Origin: Candidatus Gemmiger stercoripullorum | Lineage (GTDB): Bacteria > Bacillota > Clostridia > Oscillospirales > Ruminococcaceae | DNA length: 44,679 bases | Assembly (NCBI GenBank): GCA_019119365.1 | Contig: DWXD01000008.1 | Location: forward strand, 1 to 44,679 | Direction: 5' to 3' | Shown: piece by piece, positions 1 to 8,999 of the stretch | Position numbering within the stretch: position 1 is the stretch's first letter | How the letters are laid out: each line of letters begins with the position of its first letter | The notes under the pieces: model-generated | What the model was told of the DNA's origin: nothing | What the model saw: the letters and a program-made list of their open reading frames with translations, nothing else | Databases searched by the model: none | Position numbers and translations under genes: made by a program

Positions 1-131
1 GTTGCCCTATGTAGCTTAGCATATATGGGGATGGGAGGATTGATTCCACCATCCTGCTCCCTGTAACTTATCCACCATATCAGTTCATTATAAAAATCTT
101 AGATTTTTGTCTTGACAACTGAGCCACTATA
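1..131. mobile_element. AT-rich foreign DNA, possible insertion-sequence end
   Basis: The first ~130 bases are far more AT-rich than the rest of the window and break the coding sequence of the neighbouring GGDEF gene around base 131. They contain a palindrome (AAAAATCTAAGATTTTT, 92-108) next to TTGTCTTGACAACTGAG. A short open frame runs in from the left edge and stops at 64-66. The layout suits the terminal part of an insertion sequence whose transposase lies outside the window. I cannot identify the family because neither the transposase nor the other end is visible. Confidence 0.4.
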
Positions 132-976
132 ATGCCGATGGACAGCCGCACCGTGCAGCCGGCCGGCGCGCCCGCCTGCGCGTTGACCTGGCGCAGGATG
201 CGCCGGGCGATGGACAGCGCGGTCCCCTCTTTTTCGACGCGCGGGCAGAGCACGGCGAATTCGTCGCCGCCGATGCGCCCGACGACGTCGACGCTGCGGG
301 TGGCGGCGCGCAGGACCTTGCCGGTGCAGGCCAGCACCTCGTCCCCTTTCATGTGGCCGCAGGTATCGTTGATCTGCTTGAAATCGTCAAGGTCAAGCAC
401 CATGAAGCAGACAGGCCCCTGCGCCAGCAGGCGCTCCGCCTCCTCAAAAAAGGCGCGGTGGTTATACAGGCCGGTCACGGGGTCGGTCCGGGCCAGGCGG
501 GTCATGCGGTCGGCCTCCTGGCGGGCCATGCGCACCTGTTCGGTCAGCGTGCGTGGGTAATACTCACCGGGGGCTTGCTCGCGGTAGGGCATCGACTGGT
601 GGACATGGCGGACCTTCCAGGCCCCATCCTGCAGGCAGTAGAGCAGCGAAAAGCGTGAATCCATATCGACGAGCGCCGGGCGGCCGAGCTCCGCATCCCG
701 CACCCACACCCCGCCGTAGACCAGCACGGTCTGTGCGTCCAGCGGCAGCGCCTGGTACCATTCGTCCACAATGGTGAACGTTTTGGCCTCCGTCGTGGTC
801 AGCTCCCGGGCAAGCGCCTGCTCCATGCCCGCGCGGGAGAGATAAAATTCATGCTTACCGGTGCCGATGATGACGCAGTCGTCCGCCAGCTGGGCCATGG
901 CGCGGCCGAGCGCTTCCGGCGTGCGCAGGAGGATATAGTCGTGCCAGAGGAGCTGCGCCTGCTTGCAGAGATCCAT
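80..976 (-). CDS. SnoaL-like/GGDEF diguanylate cyclase, C-terminally truncated
   Basis: Predicted cytoplasmic diguanylate cyclase (2 GTP to cyclic di-GMP). Residues 1-145 look like a SnoaL/NTF2-type cone fold, probably a ligand or dimerisation domain. A short helical linker (145-163) leads to a GGDEF domain starting at DPVTGLYNHRAF. The active-site GGDEF is at 236-240, and a product-inhibition site RSVD (227-230) sits exactly five residues before it. The domain stops abnormally: after LSIGI (about 282) the expected last ~30 residues, including the AD.AMY.AK segment, are replaced by about 16 unrelated residues encoded by AT-rich DNA. The start is supported by GGGGAGGG upstream of the ATG. The catalytic motif is intact but the fold is probably destabilised, so it is likely a pseudogene or an altered enzyme. 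Confidence 0.8.
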   Translation of the reverse strand: MDLCKQAQLLWHDYILLRTPEALGRAMAQLADDCVIIGTGKHEFYLSRAGMEQALARELTTTEAKTFTIVDEWYQALPLDAQTVLVYGGVWVRDAELGRPALVDMDSRFSLLYCLQDGAWKVRHVHQSMPYREQAPGEYYPRTLTEQVRMARQEADRMTRLARTDPVTGLYNHRAFFEEAERLLAQGPVCFMVLDLDDFKQINDTCGHMKGDEVLACTGKVLRAATRSVDVVGRIGGDEFAVLCPRVEKEGTALSIARRILRQVNAQAGAPAGCTVRLSIGIIVAQLSRQKSKIFIMN

Positions 977-1022
977 GGTTTGCCCTCCCCTTTTCCGGCC
1001 GGCACGGGCCGTTTTTTATTAC

Positions 1023-1051
1023 AATATAGGGCATACAGGCCGTGTTGTCAA
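1023..1051 (-). promoter_or_regulatory. Sigma-A promoter of the GGDEF gene
   Basis: On the minus strand TTGACA (1051-1046) and TATATT (1028-1023) are separated by 17 bases, about 47 bases upstream of the ATG at 976. This is a near-consensus vegetative promoter, so the truncated gene is probably still transcribed. Confidence 0.75.
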
Positions 1052-1069
1052 GGCTGTATTTTGTGGAGC

Positions 1070-1088
1070 CTGCCGCGAAAGCAGGCAT
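1070..1088 (-). terminator. Possible eno terminator hairpin
   Basis: Downstream of the enolase stop on the minus strand a perfect 6 bp GC stem (GCCTGC/GCAGGC) with a 7-base loop is followed only by a weak T-containing stretch. It may end eno transcription, but the missing U-tract makes this uncertain. Confidence 0.4.
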
Positions 1089-1109
1089 TAACAGCAGCGG
1101 TCACGATCT

Positions 1110-2587
<1,478 letters not shown>

Positions 2588-2596
2588 GATATTTTT

Positions 2597-4258
2597 TTAA
2601 AACAGGAACCACAGCAGCGCGCGGCTGAGCGGGGCGCACAGCGCCATGGCGACGACGGCGGCCAGCGTGATCTGCGCGTAGCGCAGCCCGGGGCGCGGCG
2701 CCGGGGTTTTGCGGGGCTGCGCTGCCGGGGTTTCGGGCCGGGCGGGCGGCTGCGGGGCCGTGGCGGCGGCCAGCACGCCGAACAGCAGCATGACGAGCGG
2801 GAACAGCATGGACACGCGGATGGAAACCGCCGCCTGCACCAGATAGCTGCACAGCGCCAGCAGCACCGGCGCGGCATGCGGGCGGTACCACCCGGCAAAA
2901 CCGCGCCGCAGGTGGAAGAACAGGAACGCGCCCCACGCCGCCAGGCCCAGCAGGCCGGTGGAGAGCAGCTGTTCGATGTACTCGCTGTGGGCGGCGTAGA
3001 ACGTGTTGAGGCGCGCCGTCATGGCGTCGCCCGCCCAGGCGGCGATGACTTCATGGAAGGTGCCGGGGCCGTAGCCCAGCAGCTTGCGCCACAGCGGCGC
3101 GTCCCACCAGGCGGCAAAGGCGGCCTTCCAGGCGACGCCGCGGTAGGTGCCCCAGTCGTCGTTGAACTTGAAGAAGTTGTCCAGCGCGCCGAGGCTCGGG
3201 AAGCCCGGCACGAAAGTCGCCGCCAGAAACAGCGCCGAGACGGCGGCCAGCGTCACGGCGGTCAGCACGCGGCCAAGGCGGCAGAGCGAAACTTCCGGCC
3301 TGCCGCGCCAGGCGCGCCAGCGCAGCCCCGCCCACACAGCCAGGCAGAAGAGCGTGCCGGGCACGGCGAGGTCCCAGTCCCCAAAGCGGGACAGCAGCGA
3401 GCGGCCGCCCTGGGTGTAGACGCTTGCGCGCATCAGGTGCATCCAGCCCGCACAGAGGAAAAAGGAGATGCCGATCCACGCGCCGCGGCGCACGGTGCGG
3501 GTGGTGAAGTCCCGGTGGCAGACAAGGATCATGGCCGCCGCAACAATGCCCAGCGTCAGCGCCTCGGCGTCGACGACGGCCATGGCCAGCGCGCCGAAGA
3601 CCATCGGCACGGCATAGAGGGCGGTGCGGCGGGGGCCTTCGGCATGCAGGTAGGCGTAAAAGACGATGGGCAGCGCAAGGGCGAAGAAGCCGCCGCAGAA
3701 GTCTTTCTGCCCGAGCGTGGAGAAAAACTGCGCGCGCTCGACGACGGCGGTCTTGGCATAGGCGCCGATGAGGTCGATGTTGAAGATGTTGAGCACATAG
3801 AGCACGACGGCGGCCGACGAGGTCACGCCGATGCCGAAAAAGACGAAGTCAAGGTCTTTGAGCGCTGTGAACGCCCGCGCGCCGACATACCCGACCGCCG
3901 TGAGCAGCACGAGCATCCACCCGCCGTAATAGCTGCCAAGCCCCCAGACAGAGGCCAGCGGCTGCAGCGAAACACAGGTGGAGACGGTGCTGGCAACCAC
4001 GAACGCCGCCAGCGAGAGCAGCCCGCCGCTGCGGCTGGACAGCCGCCCCGGCGCGGGGCGCGCGCCGATGGCCGCGCAGGCCCCCAGCATGAGCGAAAAG
4101 CCGAGCAGCAGCACAAACACGCCGCTGAATTTGACAAGCCCCAGGTTGGAAAAACGGTCGATGTACAGCGGGAACGCGCAGCACACCGCCACGAGGAAGG
4201 CCGTCGCCACCGATGCGGTGAACCGGGCGAGGGCCTGTTGTTGACGCGATGGATTCAA
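2597..4258 (-). CDS. O-antigen ligase / Wzy-like polytopic membrane protein
   Basis: Predicted integral membrane protein of about 553 residues with 11-13 hydrophobic segments and a large extracytoplasmic loop. The conserved O-antigen ligase/polymerase region is recognisable: GTYRGVAWKAA, then LLGYGPGTFHEVI, then AAHSEYIEQLLSTGLLGLAAW, matching the usual R..W......G.G...F......aHn.yl..l...GllG pattern. Such proteins join or polymerise lipid-linked glycans at the outer face of the membrane; in Firmicutes they act on surface polysaccharide. A TTG start at 4258 is chosen because AGGAGGT lies eight bases upstream. An in-frame ATG further upstream (4294) would work only with a poorer site. It follows the MFS gene by 40 bases and is probably cotranscribed. 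No glycosyltransferases are nearby, so the substrate is unknown. Confidence 0.8.
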   Translation of the reverse strand: MNPSRQQQALARFTASVATAFLVAVCCAFPLYIDRFSNLGLVKFSGVFVLLLGFSLMLGACAAIGARPAPGRLSSRSGGLLSLAAFVVASTVSTCVSLQPLASVWGLGSYYGGWMLVLLTAVGYVGARAFTALKDLDFVFFGIGVTSSAAVVLYVLNIFNIDLIGAYAKTAVVERAQFFSTLGQKDFCGGFFALALPIVFYAYLHAEGPRRTALYAVPMVFGALAMAVVDAEALTLGIVAAAMILVCHRDFTTRTVRRGAWIGISFFLCAGWMHLMRASVYTQGGRSLLSRFGDWDLAVPGTLFCLAVWAGLRWRAWRGRPEVSLCRLGRVLTAVTLAAVSALFLAATFVPGFPSLGALDNFFKFNDDWGTYRGVAWKAAFAAWWDAPLWRKLLGYGPGTFHEVIAAWAGDAMTARLNTFYAAHSEYIEQLLSTGLLGLAAWGAFLFFHLRRGFAGWYRPHAAPVLLALCSYLVQAAVSIRVSMLFPLVMLLFGVLAAATAPQPPARPETPAAQPRKTPAPRPGLRYAQITLAAVVAMALCAPLSRALLWFLF

Positions 4259-4298
4259 AAAAGGGACCTCCTGCAATTTGTGATGGCACCACATTATT

Positions 4299-5501
4299 TT
4301 AGCGTCCGCCGCCGCCTTTTGCAACCCGTGTACCGTTTTGACACAAAGGTTTTACAACTGCGAAACAGGCAAGGCCCCCGGCCGCGCAGGCGACGGCCGC
4401 CGCATGGCGCGCGGGCAGCGGCAGCAGCTGGCTGCCTGCATAGCTCAAAAGGCTGCCCGCGCTCATGCCGAGCGCGAGAAAGCCGTAGTTGACCCCGGCG
4501 TGGCGCAGGCCGAACAGGTCGGTGTTGAAAGCGGGCTGCACGGCCGCGCCGCCGGAATAGAAAAAGGTCAGCAGCGCGTAAGCCGCCGCAAAGGCCCAGC
4601 CCCCGGCCCACGCAAACAGCAGCGAACCGGCCCCAAGCCCCAGGTAGACGCCGTACAAAACCGGCTTGCGGCCCAGGCGGTCGCTGGCGGCCGGGCAGAG
4701 CAGCCGCCCGGCCGCCGAGGAGGCAGAGCCCAGCACGACGCAGAGCGGGGCGAAGGCTTCCGGCAGGCCGCGGTTGGCGGCCAGGGTGAGGATGTCCGGG
4801 CTGAACAGCAGCACAGGCGGCGCGGCCAACGCCACCCCCGCCGCGCACAGCTTATACTGCGGCGTGCGCAGCATCGCGCGCGGCGGCAGGCCGCCCGCCG
4901 GGGCGGGCACACTCAGGGCGGCGGGCGGGTTGTGCAAAACGGCGGCCCCGGCCCCGCAGACGGCGAGCACGACCGCGCCCAGCGCCGCAAAGCAGACGCG
5001 CATGCCCCAGCGCCCGCCGACGCCGCGCACAAACAGCGTGAGGAACGCGCCCGAAAGCCCCATTGCCGCGCCGGTGACGCCGGTGGCCAGCCCCTTGCGC
5101 CCGGCGTACCATTTCTGCACGCAGGCCAGCACGGCCGGGGCCAGGAACGCGCTGCCCACCCCGGCCGGGACGCTGTAGACAAGCAGAAACAGCGGCGCGT
5201 TGCCCGCCGGGGCGAGCGCGGCCAGCAAAAACGCCGCGCCCAGCAGCCCCGTGCCAACACCGGCCGCACAGCGCGGACCGCGCGCGTCCTGCACCAAGCC
5301 GCCGATGGCGCAGCCGACGCCGTACCCGGCCACAAGCAGCGCAAAGGCCATGGTCGCCTGCGCGCGGGTAAAGCCGTATTCCTGCATGACCGGGCGCTGG
5401 AACACGCCCCAGGCGGCCGGGATGCCGGTGAGCAGCTGGACGGCCGCCCCGGCGGCGAGGATGCCGGGGGCGCGGCCCGGTTGGTTTTGCTTTTTTGTCA
5501 T
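4299..5501 (-). CDS. MFS transporter, OFA (oxalate/formate antiporter)-like
   Basis: Twelve-helix major facilitator protein of 400 residues. The N-terminal segment GIPAAWGVFQRPVMQEYGFTRAQ and the A-motif-like loop GLVQDARGPR after helix 2 resemble the OFA group of monocarboxylate/oxalate-formate carriers. A second half-motif (DRLGRKPVL) follows helix 8. The substrate cannot be told from the sequence. The start MTKKQNQPGR has GGAAAGGAAG upstream. Its leader contains a 150 bp dispersed repeat (5527-5676) that ends only a few bases before the ribosome binding site. It probably forms a two-gene unit with the downstream ligase-like gene. Confidence 0.85.
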   Translation of the reverse strand: MTKKQNQPGRAPGILAAGAAVQLLTGIPAAWGVFQRPVMQEYGFTRAQATMAFALLVAGYGVGCAIGGLVQDARGPRCAAGVGTGLLGAAFLLAALAPAGNAPLFLLVYSVPAGVGSAFLAPAVLACVQKWYAGRKGLATGVTGAAMGLSGAFLTLFVRGVGGRWGMRVCFAALGAVVLAVCGAGAAVLHNPPAALSVPAPAGGLPPRAMLRTPQYKLCAAGVALAAPPVLLFSPDILTLAANRGLPEAFAPLCVVLGSASSAAGRLLCPAASDRLGRKPVLYGVYLGLGAGSLLFAWAGGWAFAAAYALLTFFYSGGAAVQPAFNTDLFGLRHAGVNYGFLALGMSAGSLLSYAGSQLLPLPARHAAAVACAAGGLACFAVVKPLCQNGTRVAKGGGGR

Positions 5502-5526
5502 GGACGGCAGGCTTCCTTTCCGCTCA

Positions 5527-5676
5527 GGGTGTATCCGATCAATCAAAAGTGCTGAAAAGTTCGCTAAAAGACAGCGAATGCGAGCACGAAACCGCAGGAA
5601 TGCTTTGTGAATTCCAAGGTTTTGTAACGCAGCAGACACCGCTTTTCAAGCGCTGGGGAATTTTCAGCCACACCCC
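5527..5676 (-). repeat. Leader-associated repeat, copy A (MITE-like or structured RNA)
   Basis: Read on the minus strand this 150 bp stretch aligns along most of its length with copy B at 7147-7318. Shared blocks include CTGCTGCGTTAC, AACCTTGGAAT, ATTCCTGCGGTT and CACTTTTGATTGATC. The ends are imperfect inverted repeats related to GGGTGTATCTGA. Internal hairpins recur in both copies (5597-5615 and 5562-5576). It lies between a possible promoter (5699-5720) and the ribosome binding site of the MFS gene, in the same orientation relative to its gene as copy B. Confidence 0.85.
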
Positions 5677-5698
5677 GGGTTTGCTTTGTCATTTCGCT

Positions 5699-5721
5699 AT
5701 AGTATGGCCCGTTTTGGTTGA
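5699..5721 (-). promoter_or_regulatory. Weak candidate promoter of the MFS gene
   Basis: Minus-strand TACTAT (5704-5699) has only a poor -35 at suboptimal spacing, overlapping the hisS -35 region on the other strand. If used, the transcript would start just before repeat copy A and carry it as leader. Confidence 0.3.
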
Positions 5722-5747
5722 CAAAACCGCCGCGCGGGGGCTATCAT
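5718..5747 (+). promoter_or_regulatory. Sigma-A promoter of hisS
   Basis: TTGACA (5718-5723), an 18-base spacer and TATCAT (5742-5747) precede the hisS ATG by 42 bases. The short leader leaves no room for a T-box element. Confidence 0.75.
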
Positions 5748-5789
5748 AGGAGCGGACCATAAAAACGACGGGAAGGAGACCCCTTTGCC

Positions 5790-7040
5790 ATGAAAACACA
5801 ACCCTTGAAGGGCATGCGCGACCTGCTGCCGAAAGAGCAGGCCCTGCGCGATTATATCCAGGGCGAGATCCTGGCGACCTACCGCGCAGCCGGGTTCCAG
5901 CGCATTTCGACGCCGATCCTGGAAGACCTGGAAAACCTGGACAAGAGCGACGGCGGCGACAACCTGAACCTGATCTTTAAGGTTCTCAAGCGCGGCGAAA
6001 AGCTGGCCGCGGCGCTGCGCAGCGGCGACGAGGGCGCGCTGGCCGACATGGGCCTGCGCTATGACCTGACGCTGCCGCTTTCGCGCTATTATGCGGCCAA
6101 CCGCGCCGTGCTGCCGCACCCGTTCAAGGTCATCCAGACCGACCGCGTCTACCGCGCCGAGCGCCCGCAGAAGGGCCGCCTGCGCGAGTTCGTGCAGTGC
6201 GACATCGACATCCTGGGCGACGAGAGCCCCAACGCCGAGGTCGAGCTGATCGACGTGACGGCGCGCGCTTTGCTGCGCATCGGCTTTACCGGTTTCACGG
6301 TCAACCTCAACGACCGGCGCATCCTGCGCGCGATGCTGTCCGAAATGGGCTTTGCGGCCGATACGCTGGATTCTGTCTGCGTCAGCTTTGACAAGCTGGA
6401 CAAGATCGGCGCGGCGGGCGTGCGGGCCGAGCTGGAGGAAAAAGGCTGCCCGGCCGCGGCCGTGGCGGCGCTGGATGCGTTTTTGACCGGCGGGGATTTC
6501 AGCCTGGACGCCGTGACCGCGGCCTGCGGGCCGGAGGGCGCGGCGCTGGCGGCCGACCTGCGCTATGTGCTGACTCAGGCCGAAAAGCTCGCCGCCGGGC
6601 GGTTCCAGGTGGCCTACTGCCCGAGCCTGGTGCGCGGGCAGGGGTATTATACCGGCATGGTGTTTGAGGTGACCTGCCCGCAGTTTTCCGGCGCGGTGGC
6701 GGGCGGTGGCCGCTATGACGAGATGGTGGGCAAGTTCATTGGCCAGAAGGTGCCCGCCGTCGGCTTCTCGATCGGGTTCGAGCGCGTGTGCGGCATTTTG
6801 CTGGAGCAGGGGTACGCTATCCCCGGCGCCAAAAAGCAGCTGGCGCTGCTCTATCTGCCCGAAGCCGATTTTGCCGAAGTGCTGGCCAAGGCCGAGCGCC
6901 TGCGCGGGAAGTACGACGTGACCGTGCTGCCGCAGGCCCGCAAGCTGGGCAAGCAGTTCGGCGCGCTGGAAGCCGCCGGGTTCGGCGCGGTGGCCTTTGC
7001 GGACAACGAGGACATCAAGCTGCTGGGGCAAAAAGGATAA
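5790..7040 (+). CDS. hisS: Histidyl-tRNA synthetase (histidine--tRNA ligase)
   Basis: Class II aminoacyl-tRNA synthetase charging tRNA-His with histidine, 416 residues. Motif 1 region GFQRISTP (35-42), motif 2 FKVIQTDRVYRAERPQKGR (112-130) with FVQCDIDILG, the histidine-specific loop LVRGQGYYTG (280-289), GGGRYDEMVG (305-314) and motif 3 VGFSIGFERV (324-333) are all visible. Two features differ from standard HisS: the loop usually reads RGLDYYT, and the C-terminal anticodon-binding domain stops shortly after FADNEDIKLLG, about 20-25 residues early. The other option is HisZ, the regulatory paralogue of ATP phosphoribosyltransferase, but no histidine biosynthesis genes are near and all ATP-binding motifs are kept. 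AAGGAGA supports the ATG. It has its own promoter and terminator. Confidence 0.88.
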   Translation: MKTQPLKGMRDLLPKEQALRDYIQGEILATYRAAGFQRISTPILEDLENLDKSDGGDNLNLIFKVLKRGEKLAAALRSGDEGALADMGLRYDLTLPLSRYYAANRAVLPHPFKVIQTDRVYRAERPQKGRLREFVQCDIDILGDESPNAEVELIDVTARALLRIGFTGFTVNLNDRRILRAMLSEMGFAADTLDSVCVSFDKLDKIGAAGVRAELEEKGCPAAAVAALDAFLTGGDFSLDAVTAACGPEGAALAADLRYVLTQAEKLAAGRFQVAYCPSLVRGQGYYTGMVFEVTCPQFSGAVAGGGRYDEMVGKFIGQKVPAVGFSIGFERVCGILLEQGYAIPGAKKQLALLYLPEADFAEVLAKAERLRGKYDVTVLPQARKLGKQFGALEAAGFGAVAFADNEDIKLLGQKG

Positions 7041-7046
7041 AATTTT

Positions 7047-7074
7047 GCCGGGGAGCGTCTCCCCGGCTTTTTGT
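7047..7074 (+). terminator. hisS rho-independent terminator
   Basis: A perfect stem GCCGGGGAG/CTCCCCGGC with a 3-base loop followed by TTTTTGTGTTT, starting seven bases after the hisS stop codon. Confidence 0.9.
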
Positions 7075-7130
7075 GTTTCCCTCCCCTGCCGTTTTGCCAC
7101 CGTTTTGTAATGGCGCGCGCGGCGGCGGTG

Positions 7131-7139
7131 TGGTATACT
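7131..7139 (+). promoter_or_regulatory. Extended -10 promoter of the DUF4349 lipoprotein gene
   Basis: TGGTATACT is a perfect extended -10 element (TG-n-TATACT). No good -35 is visible at 17 bases. The predicted start (about 7146) is exactly at the left end of repeat copy B, so the repeat would form the whole 5' leader. Confidence 0.55.
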
Positions 7140-7146
7140 GGAATTA

Positions 7147-7318
7147 GGGTGTATCTGAAAAATCCCCAGCACTGTCTCATTCTACTAAAAAGCAGCGTCT
7201 GCTGCGTTACGAAACCTTGGAATACATCAAGTATTCCTGCGGTTCCGTGCCTTGCATCCGCTACTTCTTAGCGAATTCCTTTTCAGCTTTGGGCACTTTT
7301 GATTGATCAGATACCCCC
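7147..7318 (+). repeat. Leader-associated repeat, copy B (MITE-like or structured RNA)
   Basis: This 172 bp element has 12 bp terminal inverted repeats (GGGTGTATCTGA and, reversed, GGGGGTATCTGA, 11 of 12 matching). It is flanked on both sides by TA (7145-7146 and 7319-7320), as expected for a TA target duplication. Internal hairpins include GGAATAC/GTATTCC (7219-7237), extended by GAAACC/GGTTCC, and CGCTA/TAGCG (7259-7273). The right end is two bases from the ribosome binding site of the following gene. Copy A lies in inverted orientation on the other side of hisS. Confidence 0.88.
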
Positions 7319-7339
7319 TAGGAAAGGAGCGTGCAAAGG

Positions 7340-8338
7340 ATGAAACGGCAGCCTTTATGGAAGAAATTGACCGCCCTGGCCGCGGCGCTGGCCCTGACGG
7401 CGGCGCTGGCCGGGTGCGGGTCGGCCGGCGGCGGGAGCGACGCCGCCCCCGGAGAAACGGCGGCGACCGAGAGCTTCAGCATGGACAACGCCGCGCTGGC
7501 CGCCGCCGACGGCGGGGGCGCCGCCACGCTGACGCCGCAGGCGACCGGCGAGAGCGCGCGCAAGATCATTTACAACGCCGACCTCTCGCTGGAATCGACC
7601 GACTTTGACGCGGCCCGCACGGCCCTGACCGACGCGGTCGAGGCACACGGCGGCTACATTTCGTATTCCGACCTTTCCGGCAGCGCCGAGGATCAGGACC
7701 GCTACAGCCATTACACCGTGCGCATCCCGGCCGACAGCTACCGCAACTTTCTGGAGGCCGTGAGCGGTGCGGCCAACGTGCTGAGCGTGAGCGAGAGCGC
7801 CGAGGACATCACCTCCGAGTACATCGACGTGGAGGCGCGCATCGCCTCGCTGGAAAACCAGCGCAGCCGCCTGAACGAGCTGGCCGACACGGCCGAGACG
7901 ACGGCCGACCTGTTGGAGATCGAGAGCCAGCTTTCGGACGTACAGTACCAGCTGGAAAGCTACACCCGGCAGCGCAGCTGGATGGACGACCAGGTGCAGT
8001 ATTCGACCGTGGATATCCGGCTCAGCGAGGTCAAGACGCTGACGCCCGAGACGCCGGTCGGTTTTGCCGAAGAAGCGGGCCGGGCTTTCCTGGACGGCTG
8101 GGAAGCGTTCAGCCTGTTCATCAAGGGCCTTGTGCTGGGGCTGATCTATGCGTGGCCCGCGGTGCTGATCGTGGTGATCGTCGTGATCGTGGTCGTGCGC
8201 ACCCACCCCGCCCGCCAGGCACGGCGCGCAGCGCGCCTGGCGCAGCGCACTGCGCCCCCGCCCAAGCCCGCCGCCCCCGGCGCGAAGGACGCCCCGCAGC
8301 CCCCGGCGCCGGAAGATACGCCCAAACCCAAATACTGA
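7340..8338 (+). CDS. DUF4349 domain lipoprotein with C-terminal membrane segment
   Basis: Exported lipoprotein of 332 residues. The N terminus (MKRQPLWKKL, hydrophobic stretch, lipobox LAGC with Cys26) predicts signal peptidase II processing. A low-complexity Ala/Gly/Asp linker is followed by a DUF4349 domain (about 74-245): KIIYNADLSLES, HGGYISYSDLSG, YTVRIPADSYRNFLEAV, EYIDVEARIASLENQRSRL and a predicted coiled coil. A C-terminal transmembrane helix rich in Val/Ile (about 262-285) and a basic Pro/Ala-rich cytoplasmic tail follow. The molecular function of the family is not known. ATG 7340 is preferred over GTG 7331 because GGAAAGGAG ends ten bases before the ATG but only one base before the GTG. 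The next genes encode an ECF sigma factor and its partner, suggesting an envelope-stress theme. Confidence 0.85.
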   Translation: MKRQPLWKKLTALAAALALTAALAGCGSAGGGSDAAPGETAATESFSMDNAALAAADGGGAATLTPQATGESARKIIYNADLSLESTDFDAARTALTDAVEAHGGYISYSDLSGSAEDQDRYSHYTVRIPADSYRNFLEAVSGAANVLSVSESAEDITSEYIDVEARIASLENQRSRLNELADTAETTADLLEIESQLSDVQYQLESYTRQRSWMDDQVQYSTVDIRLSEVKTLTPETPVGFAEEAGRAFLDGWEAFSLFIKGLVLGLIYAWPAVLIVVIVVIVVVRTHPARQARRAARLAQRTAPPPKPAAPGAKDAPQPPAPEDTPKPKY

Positions 8339-8350
8339 GCCTGCATTCAT

Positions 8351-8380
8351 GCCCCTTCCCCGCGCGGGAGGGGGCTTTTT
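8351..8380 (+). terminator. Terminator after the DUF4349 gene
   Basis: An imperfect GC-rich hairpin (GCCCC.TCCC.CGCG.GGGA.GGGGC) is followed by TTTTT, 13 bases after the stop codon. It separates the lipoprotein gene from the sigma/anti-sigma pair. Confidence 0.8.
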
Positions 8381-8438
8381 CGTCAGATTTTTGCTGTTTT
8401 TGCGTGTAGATCGGTGAAAGAGAAAGGAGGGCTCCCCC

Positions 8439-8999
8439 ATGATGGACGACGCAAGCATCGTGGCGCTGTACTGGCAGCGCAGCGAGGCCGCCCTGCAGCA
8501 CACGGCGGACAAGTACGGCCGCTACTGCCACGCCATCGCGCTGGGTATTTTGGACAGCCAGCCGGACGCCGAGGAGTGCGTGAACGACACCTGGCTGCGC
8601 GCATGGCACAGCATGCCGCCCAAACGGCCGGAATTCCTGGGCGGTTTTTTGGGGCGCATCACGCGCAACCTTTCGCTGGACAGGCTGCGCCGCCGCCGGG
8701 CGGCGCGCCGCGGCGGCGAAGCCGTGCTGGCGCTGGAAGAACTGTCCGACTGCCTGCCCGCGCGGGAAACGGCCGAAAGCGAATTTGACCGGCGGGAACT
8801 GGCCCGCGCGCTGGAGCGCTTCCTGGGCGGGCTGAACGAACGGCAGCGGCGGCTGTTTTTGCTGCGCTACTGGTACCTGCGCCCGGTAAAGGAAGCGGCC
8901 GCCGAGCTGGGCATGCGGGAAAACGCGGCCTCGGCGGCGCTGTTCCGGCTGCGGCGGGCGCTGCGTACATTTTTGGAACAGGAGGGGGTGGCGATATGA
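8439..8999 (+). CDS. ECF-type RNA polymerase sigma factor
   Basis: Sigma-70 family factor of the extracytoplasmic function class, 186 residues. Region 2 covers about 20-90: the segment SQPDAEECVNDTWLRAWHSMP is the usual D-A-E-.-.-V-.-.-.-W signature of region 2.1-2.2, and FLGRITRNLSLDRLRRRRA is region 2.4. Region 4 (about 127-180) contains LNERQRRLFLLRYWYLRPVKEAAAELGMRENAASAALFRLRRALR, a helix-turn-helix for the -35 element, here named by its segments. AAGGAGG lies eight bases before the first ATG. Its stop codon overlaps the next gene by four bases (ATGA), the usual translational coupling with an anti-sigma factor. Target promoters cannot be read from this window. Confidence 0.92.
   Translation: MMDDASIVALYWQRSEAALQHTADKYGRYCHAIALGILDSQPDAEECVNDTWLRAWHSMPPKRPEFLGGFLGRITRNLSLDRLRRRRAARRGGEAVLALEELSDCLPARETAESEFDRRELARALERFLGGLNERQRRLFLLRYWYLRPVKEAAAELGMRENAASAALFRLRRALRTFLEQEGVAI

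Noticed and set aside
5790-7040. HisZ (ATP phosphoribosyltransferase regulatory subunit) as identity
   Set aside because: All class II ATP-binding motifs and the tRNA-recognition C-terminal domain are present, and no hisG or other his genes are adjacent. HisS is preferred, though the variant loop keeps some doubt.
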